Assembly (NCBI GenBank): GCA_007115705.1
Contig: QXEO01001123.1
Span: forward strand, 1,821,388-1,885,387
Direction of reading: 5' to 3'
DNA from: Dactylis glomerata
Taxonomy: Eukaryota > Streptophyta > Magnoliopsida > Poales > Poaceae
DNA length: 64,000 nucleotides
In this document: piece after piece, positions 11,243 through 22,744 of the stretch
Layout: each line of letters opens with the position of its first letter
Numbering within the stretch: the first letter of the stretch is position 1
Notes under the pieces: model-generated
Told to the model about the DNA's origin: nothing
Databases searched by the model: none
What the model saw: the letters and a program-made list of their open reading frames with translations, nothing else
Program-made: the position numbers and the translations under genes

Positions 11243-12323
11243 CAATAATGCTACACCTACGTAAATTTCTTACGGGAAAACTCCTACGGGATGATGTGGA
11301 GGCCACGATCCGCTCGCATGGAAAATAAAAATAGTGGGCAGAGGAAAAAACTAGCCCAGCTATTAACGGAAAAGCCAGTGAAAATTACGCCGTCTTAAGT
11401 TAGCTGCCGTTCATCCTTCCAGTCTTCCAGATTGAAGAGAACGATGACTTTGCTTTCTCTCGATCGACCAGGATGACGCCATCTATTCATTCTCGTTCAG
11501 GATTGATCGACCAGGACGCCGGTTTCTATTCATTTTCCCTTTTCGCTACTGGCTTCTATTCATTTTCGTTCAGGATTGTATAATATGAAGACTGCAAATA
11601 GCAGAGATAACTACGCCAAGCAGGCAAGCACAATGCATACACAATCTGTATAGCAATTATTCATGATCATGTCATTTCTCCCAAATGCTTCTGAAATTAA
11701 GATATATACAAAGGGCAGCTATGAACTTGATGCAAAGCTTTTGCATAATTAGAACTATCTCAAACTATCTAACATCAGTACAAAGCTATGGACGTGCGCA
11801 GCCGCCGCCGCCGCCTCGCCGGTTGCCTCCGACCTGGGAGAGTCCACGGTGATCTTGTATAGAGTCTGGGGCGTGTCCATGTCCTCCGGCCGCTCCCATC
11901 ACAAGTGACCACCTCGTTGGCATGAAGTTGGACGCGATCCTGCCAACGGCCATGAGCTGACCAAGATTTGGTGGCGCCGCTTCCGGCGACGGGGAGCTCT
12001 GCCGACGAAGGAGCTCGTTGCTGCGCCTCGGAATAAATCACCGGCCGTGTCGGGTAACCACGGGGGAGCTCGCCTGCGGCGCCTCAATGGGGAACTAGGC
12101 CACTCTCGCCGCCTCGGAGGACCTAAGCCTTGCCGCTCGCACCACCGATCTAGAACCCGCCATCATCCCGTAACAGGAGGGAGAAGGGTGAGGATTGGAG
12201 GATTCTTTTGCGAGCACATCTAATTATTTTCCTGCCCACTAATTATATGTCAGTTGATCGTGGCCTCCACGTCATCCCGTAGGAGTTTTCCCGTAAGAAA
12301 TTTACGTAGGTGTAGCATTACTG
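11243..12323. mobile_element. Mutator-like non-autonomous element with 68-bp terminal inverted repeats
   Basis: Terminal inverted repeats at 11243-11310 and 12256-12323 match over 68 bp with two mismatches by eye, beginning CARTAATGCTACACC. Both sides are flanked by the identical 9-bp duplication TAGTTTTTA (11234-11242 and 12324-12332), the hallmark of Mutator-type insertion. The 1081-bp element has no transposase. Its inner part (about 11790-12180) is GC-rich, unlike its AT-rich surroundings, and is open for 88 codons on the minus strand, so it could be a captured gene piece (Pack-MULE). It sits about 125 bp downstream of the stop of His-rich unit 1, probably in the 3' UTR. Just before it, a ~21-bp stretch (TACTACTTGTTACTCTTAGTT) is directly duplicated near 11178 and 11218. 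Confidence 0.85.
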
Positions 12324-12332
12324 TAGTTTTTA

Positions 12333-13150
12333 TGTGTAGAATATTTAGAGACTTGGTAGCCATGTGAAGATTGTAGATATTGTCTTGTAATTTCATTTAT
12401 TGCTATTATTATTGTTATTATTATCTAGAGTATATCTCATTTCATGCGGCAATGTTGTCTAAGCCTTAGACTCTACCATTTTACAAACTTCATTGTTGCT
12501 ACGAGAAATAGCTTGCTTACGCGCAAAAAATAGCAAAGGCTTAGAACTTACGATTTTCATGTCCCATTCAAATTTGGTAAATATTTTTGTATGGGCACTG
12601 CAATGGGCACAGGTGGAGCCTCCCATTGGACTAAGGCGAGGTGCAACTCATGCGTCTTTCTAGCATTCTATTCTGCCACTACATCCTTAGGCGCACGACA
12701 TTGACGTGGAAAGTGTTACATCGAGCCGCATCAGTAGCAATCCTAGGGCATATGCTCCCCCTTGCCTAGTTAATGATGTGAGTCTGGCGAGGAGGGCGAA
12801 GCGCCTTCTTGCATGCCTGCCCCTCTTCTTCCTGAGAGGATCCCGAACCTTGCAGCCATTGATGTGGGCCTCCCATCATGAACTCGCCCTATGTGGATGC
12901 ACAACCAGAGTTTTTTCTTGTCTATGATTTCCAAAATTTTGCCAAATACTGGAAACTCGTTGCCATCTGAGAAATGTTGGTACCGTTCAAAAAAATGAAT
13001 AAATTTGAATTGAAGTTTGAAAGGTGGTCAAAAAGAGTACGCAATGTTGTAATTAGCAAATTAGATGGCATGTGATTTGGTGGTAACCTTAATTTCCTGA
13101 ACGAGGCACAGGAGTCGCACGATCGACTCCTTACTCGACCCTTATTTTTG
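12333..13150. other. Intergenic, no gene recognised
   Basis: The sequence is AT-rich with one ATT/TTA-rich run near 12400-12425. The first ~130 bp probably continue the 3' flank of His-rich unit 1, because similar ATGCGGCAA-containing sequence follows units 3 and 4 as well (near 12453, 16971 and 18817). A short open frame at 12706-12927 has no recognisable domain. Confidence 0.4.
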
Positions 13151-13189
13151 GGTACCTTCGCAGCAAAAATTCAAGAAAACACTCCCAAG

Positions 13190-13375
13190 TGCACTACAAC
13201 CCCTCGACGAGGAGTCAGCCGCCGTCGGTGCTGCCCACCATGGCCAGGGCGCCCGGTCATTGAGCCCACGCAGGATGAATGGATGGCGGCGTTGACGCAT
13301 AGCCACCACCACTCGATGACGGCAGTGTCTCGTCGGCCACCACCACCATCATCACCACGTCCAGCTCTGCATATC
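13190..13375 (+). pseudogene. Fragment of His-rich family, unit 2
   Basis: The segment resembles 10670-10800 of unit 1: an ACAACCC-TCGA start, a GCCGCCGTCGGT-CTGCCCA block, then M-T-x-S-H-H-H and CACCACCACCATCATCACCA runs. The frame is broken and no tail exon follows before the next repeat. Sequence just after it (ATTCACGAAATGTCTCAAT near 13384) resembles the 5' flank of unit 1 near 10093, and GATCGCCGTAAAAATCC near 13590 resembles 10268-10282. It is therefore a truncated or rearranged copy. It might be the front part of unit 3, displaced by an insertion between 13721 and about 16530. Confidence 0.55.
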
Positions 13376-13720
13376 GCTTCTAGATTCACGAAATGTCTCA
13401 ATTTATTTATCTGTTGACCTTAATTTATATATAACATAAAAAATTTAGTTACGCGTGTTTGGTGCGTCCATGAAATACGTTCATCCATCCGACATTGTTC
13501 GACAACTCGATTTCGTTGCCAGCGGCAGCGAGACGGCCTCTATGCATGTCGCTCGATGGTGGTTGGCGTCCATGAAATACCTCAGTCGGATCGCCGTAAA
13601 AATCCTCACGAAATTAATTCGATCAGCCGGCCTGTGTGGGACTGGGACGTCGGCTGTGGCAACTAGTCATATACAAGGAAATGGCTCGCGGCTACAAACT
13701 CGATCTCTCTGAACCTTCCA

Positions 13721-16530
13721 TCTCCACTAATATAAAAAGACACAGTCTGTCAGATCCGGAGGATCTGAACCGTACATACATCAAAATTTAACGCCTCAGA
13801 TTCGTTCAATGATGTAGGATTTGCTCAACACTAATCCCACCCAGCGGATGGAAACCAACTGTTCAACCCACGACCTCCGCACGCGGCCTAACGCACAGAA
13901 ACGGGCCTGCTTCTTCCCCTCCATCAGGCCGCCGCACGCTGCCCTGTCGCCCGCGAGTCGCCCACCACGCAGAACGCCGCCGCCCAGCACGCCGCTCCTA
14001 GCACGACCGCAAGGTTGCCGTCCAGCACGCCCACGAGGTCGCCGCCCTCGCCGCGATGCCTGCCCCTGTCCCCCGCGAGGTTGCCGCCCAGCGCGCCGCT
14101 CCCAGCACACCGCCGCCTACCACGACTGCAAGGTCGTCGTCCAGCACGCCCGCGAGGTCGCCGCTCAGCACGCACGCTGCCGACCAGCACGCCCGCGAGG
14201 TCGCCGCCCAGCATGCCCAGCTCGCCTCTGGGATCCCCGACGCTTCCTCACTCCACTGCCGCGCGCCTCCGCTCTCCATCGCTGCCGCCGCCACCATGAT
14301 CCTCGGCGTCTCTGCATTGAGGACCGAGCGCGCGATGGCGGATAGGTGCGGACTGTCATGTCCCGATACCGACGCCCACTACAAGACCACCGGACACGGC
14401 CTCCATCTCGATGGTAAATTTCTCTCCTATTCTATCTCATATACTCCCTGATGTGCTCATGTGGTCGCCTAGATTTTTGCTTTCGAGATGGCTGGAAACG
14501 TACCTTTCTGCTTAAAACGATTGAATGTCAATGTCCAGCAACGTAGATATGGTCGGTAGACCAACCTTACACTGGGAAGCCACCCAGATTCTATTGAGCG
14601 TAAGATAAATTTGGCCAATAAATGTATTGATGTGCATGAAGGAACGGAATGCTCAATTGAAGTTCACATTCCAGTCGCCGTCAACTGCAGGTATGATACA
14701 AATTTGACTGTTTCCTAACTCCACATTGATATATCCCCAATCATTATTTTGTAATAGCCATTTTCATGTTTATTAAATTCCAATACAATTCTTCTCAATC
14801 TAATTCTCCTTTGATATGCTGCCAAACAGGATGCCCAACAGCCATGGGCTTTGCATTTGTTGCTAGAACCATGGGATGACCTCAAGCTTTTGAATTGAAA
14901 CAAGGAATTGCAAAGTTCAATATGTCAAATAAATACACGCTTTGGAATTTTAGAAGACATTCAAATAACTGATTGCTAACCTTCTCTTATCAGGATAGCC
15001 CTTCTGGAAGTTTGTTAGGAACTTACTAAAGATACCAGGGACGATATTAAGCCAACGATGTAAGATATTACTTATGCACGAGTTACCAAGTACCATTCTG
15101 CGGCATGAGCATGAATAAGGTACCATGCTTCCTCAATCTTCCATTGATAGCTCTTTGTTTGCAGCACCAATTTGTATAGGGCTGGATGAAAGCAAACAGT
15201 TCATATTTTATTCTATTTTCAGTGGAGCGCTTGCCAGATTTTTATTGTACATGATCTTTACTAGGTTAACTGACTGTATTTGATGGCCACTACAATGATA
15301 CTATAGCCTTAATTTATTTTAAAGGATCTACTGAAGTTTTCTAAATGCTGTCATAGCCTTCCCATGTACGTAACCTTTCGTCAGGGTTAACTTCTGTTAG
15401 GTTCATCACTAAAGACACAAGCATTCACTACTTCTTACATTTCTTGCCTCAGTTTCTTATTTTCAAGACTTACATCAGTCGTTCCAGTCTCTTTAATAAT
15501 CCTCTATTTTTCCGTAATTTTATCAGATATATTACAATGGAAGATATGGTGTGAAAGTGCCATTCTTGTAAAATAAAACTCGGAGAGCCTCTCTTGTTAT
15601 TACACAATTCCTTATTGGTTTCTCACAGTAATTTTTCTTTTTGGCGCTTCTGTACGCAGTGTTCAGGAACATGTTTTGTAGATTCTAATTATCTGTAATA
15701 CATTTAACTAAGATAAAGAAGCATATGACTAGAAGTTTCCTTTTTGCTATTGCCTTTTAACATTATTTTTAAATATGCAGGTTAGTAGATCATCTTGATG
15801 TAATGGGTCAAGAGGATACAATGGCTGACCCCATGGCTGACTTCAGCAGTGTAGATTTGCTTCATCTCCGCTAAGGTGCGAGAACTCGGCATTCAAATCA
15901 TGGATATTCCAGGATATGCTTTCAGCCTTAGATTGCTGTTGGGTTTCAAGTGACGGTTCATCAGAAAATTTTAAATGGTAGCGAGTTAGTCCCCTTGAGT
16001 TCTAGGTGTTAGTATTTTAGTTAGTTATAATCCATCTGTATGTGCAGAAGACTACTACTCTAGAAGCTATCAGGTTGAAGTAAAAAAGAAACGGTTGAGC
16101 TTTAAGGTGTGATAACACTGCCAACAGATACGTAGTTATTTTAGGATTCTTCGCTCCTTTTTGTAATTATTTTGCATTTCACTTGAATCCTGAAATTTAG
16201 TTATTCAAGTGATGATTTGGTTAGAGATGTGATTAGTTGAGGTTGTAAGGTGAATGCTGGTAGAAAGAAATCTGCAATGATTTGTCATTGTTTGGTAAGC
16301 AAGGGATCTTCTTATGCAAAGGTATGCTAGGGATTGACTGACAAGTGTGTTTCCTTTGAACATTTCTCCATGTATTTCAGTCCAGTTGCTTTATCTACTT
16401 ATGCCTAGCTGACTGTACATGAATCATTTAACAAGATTTTTTGATTCGGCCTACAGAAACATTTTAAATCCTGATGTAGGAGACCGTGCATGTGCACTAT
16501 ATTTGGGCATTACATTGTATGAAACGTGCC
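13721..16530 (+). mobile_element. Possible Helitron carrying a GC-rich exon-like piece; 3' end not found
   Basis: At 13721, TCTCCACTAATATAAAAAG follows an A and differs at one position from the plant Helitron 5' consensus (TCTMTAYTA). Downstream is a GC-rich exon-like stretch (13830-14412) ending at a possible donor (GTAAAT at 14413), then about 2 kb of AT-rich intron-like sequence with possible acceptor and donor sites (CAG near 14690, 14830, 15780). I could not find a convincing 3' hairpin plus CTRR; the boundary near 16530 is only where similarity to the His-rich family resumes. The element class and extent are therefore tentative. Confidence 0.3.
13975..14225. repeat. Degenerate GC-rich tandem repeats (about 25-30 bp)
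   Basis: A unit close to CAGCACGCCCGCGAGGTCGC recurs about eight times between 13975 and 14225, which opens all six frames (Arg/Pro/Ala-rich products). The frame 13821-14345 (+) would encode 174 residues, and 14056-14451 (+) would run into the possible donor at 14413. Nothing identifies a real product, so I do not call a gene. Confidence 0.5.
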
Positions 16531-16805
16531 GGCAACGCGGGACCACCATCACCATCCGCGCCGGCAACGCGGCAAGGGCCAGGGCGCCCGTGCCCAGGCG
16601 CGCGCCGGACAACTGCTTCGACGCCAACAAAGCTATAGCAGCCCTCCTTACTGTACGTACGCTCGATTGATTTCACGTGCTATGCATCAATCTTGCTAGG
16701 TAGCCTCAACTAATTTTGATAACCCCGATCCTTCTCCTGCTGTTCTTGGTGCAGGGTTTAGGTGCCCTCGTCATCTTTCTCGTGTGGATGATCATCCTTC
16801 AATGA
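16419..16805 (+). CDS. Small tail-anchored protein, unit 3 of the His-rich family (His run out of frame)
   Basis: Exon 1 (16419-16652) and exon 2 (16755-16805) join in phase 0 over a GTACGT...GCAG intron and predict 94 residues. Exon 2 is 16 residues of almost pure hydrophobic sequence (G-L-G-A-L-V-I-F-L-V-W-M-I-I-L-Q), and with A-I-A-A-L-L at the end of exon 1 it makes a C-terminal membrane helix. Intron position, phase and tail match units 1 and 4. A CACCATCACCAT run at 16543-16554 is present but in another frame, followed by GGGCCAGGGCGCC, similar to the GACCAGGGCAAGC after the His runs of unit 4. So the N-terminal part was either rearranged or frameshifted, and the first ~40 codons are probably not ancestral. 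Whether it is expressed cannot be seen. Confidence 0.45.
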
Positions 16806-17149
16806 AAATCTTTATACGATCGGGCGATTCATCGGTCGACGGCCGGGATTGTCTACATACACGCGTGAAGATCGGTACTACTTTGATAACACATGATATT
16901 TTTTAGATGATGACACAAGGATTTGCTGATATGGTAGTCATATATGTGAGGATTGATTATGTATATCATGTGCGGCAATTTGAATTTATGTGCAATTTAG
17001 ATTTACCTTACAATGTTGTTTGGTGGCTTCTGCGAGTTACTCAATATGTCCCTAATATGAGATGTTTTGGCAAGCTAATCTTATGCCATATATTAGAGAA
17101 TAGAGGTAGTATTTATTTAGATAGTTTGCGAGCATTTTTTATTTTTATA

Positions 17150-17925
17150 TGAAATACTCATATTCCATTAAGACACAACAGAATCACCGGTCACCAAACG
17201 GGTTACAACAGTAGGGAAATCCATCATCCACATGGAATGGATTCCATATGGTCTCCTCCTACACCCATCGAAGCTAGCTCATGGTCCGGCTTACTATACT
17301 CTCGAGAAGCATATACATGACCTTTGCATCAATGAAACACGCTCTCATATATACATGAACAAGTACAAAGAGAGGAATATGAGGCGACCCTAAGGAGGTG
17401 GCTAGGGTTCACGTCTCCTCCGCCGGTGACATGCTAGTCTGCCCCGCCTCCAATGGAGGGGCGGGGGATCTCGGCCTCTTGTCGGAGGAAGGGTTCCCGT
17501 TTCTTATTCTAGCAAGTTTTGTGTTTTCGTAGGGATGACGAGGCGGCGGCTACGTCTTGGTGTCAGAATATGGTTCTTCCTGCCATATCTCTGCTCCGAT
17601 GGTGCGTCTAGCATCAAGGGAGGTGTGTAGAGTTGTGTGTTCGGCGGATCTTTCGGGACCTCGTCGATTTTCATCTCCGTTGGTGGTGTGGTTGCAGGTC
17701 AGTTTTTTGTTTGCGTACTAGTAAAATCTCTACTATAACAAGCTTTGTCCGACTTACAGTGAGGGAGGGGTGAGAACGGCGGTACACCTTCGGCTCGCTC
17801 TAGTGCTTGTAGTCATCGCTATGTGGTCTAGTGACCTATTTGTATTTATTATTATTATTTAGGTTCTTTGTACTTTTTATGATGAGTATTAATAGATCGA
17901 TGGATCTTTTTCGCAAAAAAAGAAC
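17150..17925. repeat. Two probable non-LTR retrotransposon 3' ends
   Basis: At 17150-17390, the minus strand ends in CTTAATGGAATATGAGTATTTC, a pattern I associate with grass LINE tails. At 17390-17925 the + strand shows a GC-rich gene-like stretch, then a T-rich stretch (TATTTATTATTATTATTTAGG), then GATCGATGGATCTTTTTCGC and an A7 run at 17916-17922, which looks like a retroposed 3' end. No open frame or clear target duplication was found for either, so the family is not assigned. Confidence 0.35.
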
Positions 17926-18137
17926 ATACTCTCAGCCTATACTTCTCACATCACCAATCATGAGACATGTCGATAGCTGCATAATCATAGTCCTGCATTG
18001 TCATGGCCTGCTGTAGGTTGAGACAATCTGTTTCCTACCCCACGTTCCACCTGCGCAGGAAACTGTATCTCATGCCTGTCCGAGTAAATTCAGTTTCATC
18101 TGTGACCTATTCGTACATGTTGTCCCACACAAACCCA

Positions 18138-18148
18138 ACATAAATAGA
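18138..18148 (+). promoter_or_regulatory. Possible TATA box of His-rich unit 4
   Basis: ACATAAATAGA lies about 120 bp before the ATG at 18263, with GATCTAGGGCACGA downstream. The arrangement parallels that before unit 1. Confidence 0.45.
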
Positions 18149-18262
18149 CAAAGGCGAGCGATCTAGGGCACGACCCAAAACAATTCACCCCTACCGACGC
18201 GCACGCATCTTTCCACCCACCAGGCCGCCGGCAATCGGCCTCGATCGGAAGCGTCGCCAGCG

Positions 18263-18659
18263 ATGACGCACGACCACCATCACCACCACGACCACGGCGG
18301 CCATCACCACCACCATCACCATGACGACAGCGGCCATCACCACCATCATCACGGCAGCCACCATCACCACGGCCACCACCACCATCACGACGACCAGGGC
18401 AAGCAGCCGGCGCCGATGCCGGAGTTCGCAGTCCCGATCTCGTACCTTCCGACGACGTCGACGGCCGCGGCGCCGCTCCTCGAGCCCAGGCCGGACAGCC
18501 CCGAATCCGATTCCGGAGCAATCGCGGTAATTTCCATGCAGTCATCTTGCTATTGCTATCGATATAGACGGATTAATTAATATCGATTGCCTGTTCATGC
18601 AGTGTGTGGTCTGCTTGATCGTGATCGTGGTGGTTATCCTCGTCTACATATACGGCTGA
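18263..18659 (+). CDS. Histidine-rich tail-anchored small protein, unit 4 (two exons)
   Basis: Exon 1 (18263-18526) and exon 2 (18603-18659) join in phase 0 across a GTAATT...TGCAG intron, predicting 106 residues. Residues 1-42 contain 29 histidines, in runs of up to seven split by Asp, Gly and Ser. Residues 43-88 form a Pro/Ser/Thr-rich, mildly acidic linker. Exon 2 adds C-V-V-C-L-I-V-I-V-V-V-I-L-V-Y-I-Y-G, an uninterrupted hydrophobic helix at the very C-terminus. This is the form of a tail-anchored protein with the His-rich part exposed to the cytosol. Binding of Zn, Ni or Cu is inference from composition. It is the most intact member of the local family (units at 10386, 13190, 16419). Its 3' flank shares AGATTAGTACTCC with unit 1. 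I do not recognise a named gene. Confidence 0.7.
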
Positions 18660-20696
18660 TCTATCGACGAGAGCCAGCCAACCCGCGTGCAGATTAGTAC
18701 TCCGATCCGATCGTTTTCTTTATAACGTGCACGGCTAGCAGATTAGTTTTGTTTGTTAAATGAGGTCCTGCGTGCATACGTGGTGATCGATTTCATTATT
18801 ATTGTGTAATTCGATTATGCGGCAAGGGAATGTTCGTCAAATCATGGAGCTCGCAGTAGCTACCTGCTGTCAGATTCATTCAGTTTTTGTGTTCCTTTTC
18901 TAAACTATTGCTTCCTTATATGTTCATATTTACTGATATAGCAGTTAGATGAAACTGGTAATGTATCTAATATCCACAAACCGCCTGATTAACCACCTAC
19001 TTTGTAAGTTGTGTCGTAAAAAATGCGGTGGTTTCTGCTCTTTTTTTCATGCAGAATTTTTGATGTATTGATAGGAAAGAAGTTATATGTATAACCCTTT
19101 TACAAGCCTAAGATAAGGCCGAAACACCTGACCACTAAAAAAAAAGATGACGCCCAACAGCTACAAGATAAACATTACAACAAACGCCTCCAAACTATCA
19201 CCAACTTAAGAGCCATCCAACAAGTTCACAAAAGGCGACGCCCTGACCAACGAAAGAAAGTGTGGCAAGTTAACACCATTACAAGTTGGCCTCACACTTC
19301 AGGGATGTCGTCGCATGTTGCGGCCACGGTGTCACATACATGACCCCTGGTCGCCTATAGACGTACAGGATGGCCATATAGATCCGAGTTTTCCTGAGTC
19401 GCAGGCTTCTAGCGGGCCACAACAGGGGTAATGATCCTCTTATGTCGTGTGGTAGGCCTCGAGCTGCTGGCGATAGGAACAACTAAAGATCATTTCCACA
19501 TAGTAAAAGTAGGCGCGACACGAGCTAGACGGGGTTGATGATGAGTACTCTCCTTTTGCTCTGGGGTCCAAAGATCCTAGGCCAGCCCCGAGCTGTCCGT
19601 GCAGTGATGGCCATTTTTCCTTGTCTAGGACATGCGGCATGGTCGGAGGCGTTGATGTGGATCCCATCTGTATGACGTGAGCAACCCCTTACCTAGCTCG
19701 AGGATCGGTGGTGAGTTTATTTGTTGGCAAGGGATCAGGTCAATAGGTTTGGATCAAAGATACGATGTAGACAGTGAAGGAGTTATCTCCAACTTTATTG
19801 TATAATAAGTGGGCTATTAGTTAGCTCTATGAATATAAAGTATTAATTGTTTATGTGCTTCAACGGGGCCAACAGTCTCAAAAGTATGCATGCGTCTGCA
19901 CTACAGCTCGCAGCATGCTGCAAGTGGACAGTAGTACATTGTTTTTTGCGCTCTAATCTCTCTCTTACCTTCTCTTACCTCCAGCTCAGATTTTGAATGA
20001 CGTGGACTTTCTTATAGCCAGCTGACTAGATCTATTATACTTGATTGTATAAGTCTATCATACGACAGCATTGTCAGCTGAAAAAGTCTGTCATATTATT
20101 ATATATTTTGTTTGATAGCCTCAAGGTCCAGAATGCTACCTAGAGATTAAGGGCACGTCAAGTTATCTAGCAATTGATGTCAAGAGTATCTTAGTGGCAG
20201 GATCAGCTGCTCGTCACTTTCAGGTGGCACATATTTTCAGTATTTCAAAAGGGACCCAACATATTTTTTTTTCACGAACTCGTTTGGGCCCAACATATAG
20301 CAGGATGTTGAATAACACGACCGCTATTAGATCAGTCGTGGCTGACAGTGACCAATATCTTTGTCCCGAGCTTTCCTGTGCTGATGCCAGAGATAATGAC
20401 ATTATTAGTTGTTGGCCGGCCGGACCACGTCATATACTCAAGCCGGTTGGCTGAAGACCAAGCGAATGATTAAATAAATCAATTCTACTTTCCTTGAATG
20501 TTTGAATGTGAGGTTTACTACTCATTCGCTGACTACAGAAATCAAGACCAGTCCGGCAATGAAAGTAAAAAAAAGCATAAATGAGTATTTAGTTTCAACT
20601 GGCCGATGCATGAGGGATTGCTGATAGATAAAGGAACTGACCATCCAAGAAGAACCCAGCAGTTTCAGCCAGCTAGTAGCTAGGACTGGCTTAGCC
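18660..20696. other. Intergenic, no gene recognised
   Basis: The first ~250 bp is the 3' flank of His-rich unit 4. At 19060-19690 the minus strand has a gene-like composition and ends in a T-rich stretch, perhaps a LINE 3' end, but no motif supports this. From 19700 to 20690 the sequence is AT-rich and forms the 5' flank of the receptor-kinase gene. I see no clear transposon termini here. Confidence 0.4.
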
Positions 20697-21334
20697 ATGG
20701 CGATGGTTGGCCTCCTAGTCCTGCTCCTCCTACTCGCTCCGTTCCTTGCGGTGGCCGATGTATTCTATGACAATCTTAAGGTGGTCGCTGCCACCCTCCC
20801 CAACAAAACCTCCTCCTCCTCGGTACACATGGGCACAGCCACGGTCGGCCAAGCCCCCGACGTCGTCTACGCGCTCGCGGTCTGCAGTGACCGGGCCCTC
20901 AACGACTCTGCCTGCCGCGAGTGCGTCGTCTACCAGTTCGGCAGATTTCTAAAAGCTACGCCACCGCCGCAGGAGCAGTGCTACAAGAACGCCTACTACT
21001 ATGGCGAATGTCTCGTCATCTACTGCGACCACATCCTCGGGCCCTCCGATACCACGGGAGGAAACGTCGATGACAAGCTCTTTGAGAGCTGGAACCCCCG
21101 AAATGTCACAGGTGATGCGAACGAAGTCTCCATCATCACCGGTCTCATCCAGGAGCTGGTGTTGGAGACCATTGAGAAGGCGGCTAGCGTGCCATTGCGG
21201 TTTGCCACAGGCACCATGGACACCGGGATGAAATTCCCAAAGGTGTACTCCATGGCCGAATGCACGCCGGACCTGTCCACCGGGGAATGTTTATCATGCC
21301 TCCATCTCCTCCTAGACAAGGTCAACTCCACCAT

Positions 21335-22744
21335 CACTAGTAGAAAAACGGTTTATAGTCCCGGTTGGTAAGGGCCTTTAGTCCCGGTTGTAGCAACCGG
21401 GACTAACAAATCGAGACTAAAGGTCCCCCTCTTTAGTCCCGGTTGTGCCACAATCCGGGACTAAAGGTTCTTCACGTGGCCGCCCTGAGCGCTGCGGGCT
21501 GGAGAACCCTTTAGTCCCGGTTGGTAACACCAACCGGAACTAAAAGTCATTTTGCTATTTTTAAATATTTTTGAAAAAAGTTTCAGATTTTTTTGAATTT
21601 TCCTATTTTCGGATTTTTGATTTGTTTGACAGTTTTCCCTCTAATCTCTAATCATCACCCCTATTCTCATGTCAAAGAATATACTCGTGGTCCCACTTCC
21701 CGGCCGGTCACCCATCCTCACACTGCTCCACTCTCAGCACGCTTAACTTCTCCATTCCTTCCCTACTAGCTTCCAAGACTGCGCTCGCGACTTCTTAATA
21801 ATACTATGCTATGAATTGTATTAACCCTTAGACTTTTATAACATATAATTTTACTTTTTTTAATTCCAAATAATTTGAAAAATAAGCAATAATGATTAAG
21901 TAATAATGAGCATCAATAAATTTCAAAAAATCTTTATGCATAATTTAAATATTAATTTTAAAACTCAAAATATTCAAAAAATCAAAAAAAATCAAAAATC
22001 TTAAAAAATTCCAAAATAATCTAAAAACTTCAAAATAACTAAAAAGTAGAAGAAACAACTAAAGAAATTAAAAAATATTTTTAAAAATCATTTTTTTTCT
22101 CATTTTTCTAGCAAAATCTAAAATCTTCCTGCTTTCATATTTCCCTTTGGAATTTTGAGAACGTAGAATTTGTGCAAACGGCCTTCGGCAGTTGAAATCA
22201 GATGTAGAATTTTGTGTAGATAATTTTTCATATATTATACGTTTTTTTTCGAGTCCGTATGCAAAAGTTAGAGCCGTTTTAATTCGAACAACCATTTTTT
22301 GCAAAAAAAATTCAATTTTCAAATTTTCCATAAAAGTTAGTTGCATGAGGTACATGCATGTCAAAGGATTTTGAAATTTGAAGTTTTTATCATTTTCGTT
22401 TATTTTTTTTAGACATTTTTTCTGCGCGGGGGGAGGGGGGGGGGTAGGCATGAGAGGAAAATTGGGGGAGACCCTTTAGTCCGGGTTGGTAACACCAACC
22501 GGGACTAAAGGGTGAGGCTTTAATCCCGGTTGGAGACACCAACCGGGACTAAAGGTCACTAACCCTTTAGTCCCGGTTCGTATTTCCAACCGGGACTAAA
22601 GGTCCCGTTTGAACTGGGACAAAAGATTCTTGGCCCACATAGTCTTTTGAACCGGGACTAATGCTCACATTAGTCCCGGATCAAAACACAACCGGGACTA
22701 AAACTCAAATTCGCCCTGGACATTAGGCCTATTTTCTACTAGTG
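21335..22744. mobile_element. Non-autonomous CACTA element in a DUF26 exon
   Basis: The ends are CACTAGTAGAAAAACGG and CTATTTTCTACTAGTG, with a 3-bp CAT duplication (21332-21334 and 22745-22747). The 1410-bp element has many subterminal copies of TTTAGTCCCGGTTG and its complement CAACCGGGACTAAAG in the first 220 and last 290 bp, the kind of array bound by CACTA accessory transposase. The centre is very AT-rich with no transposase. A G-run (G10 near 22434-22443) lies at the inner edge of the right array. It splits the second DUF26 domain of the CRK gene after residue 213 or so. Confidence 0.93.

Noticed and set aside
13796..14359. Several Arg/Ala/Pro-rich frames on both strands
   Set aside because: All six frames are open because of a GC-rich 25-30 bp repeat. 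No frame is preferred and no domain is visible.
18096..18545. Minus-strand frames rich in Gly/Asp and Met/Val over His-rich unit 4
   Set aside because: Antisense shadows of His codon runs. The + strand has a consistent intron, tail exon and paralogues.
10386..18659. Assignment of the His-rich family to CYSTM proteins
   Set aside because: The last exon is a C-terminal helix as in CYSTM, but the run of adjacent cysteines that defines CYSTM is missing (two at most).
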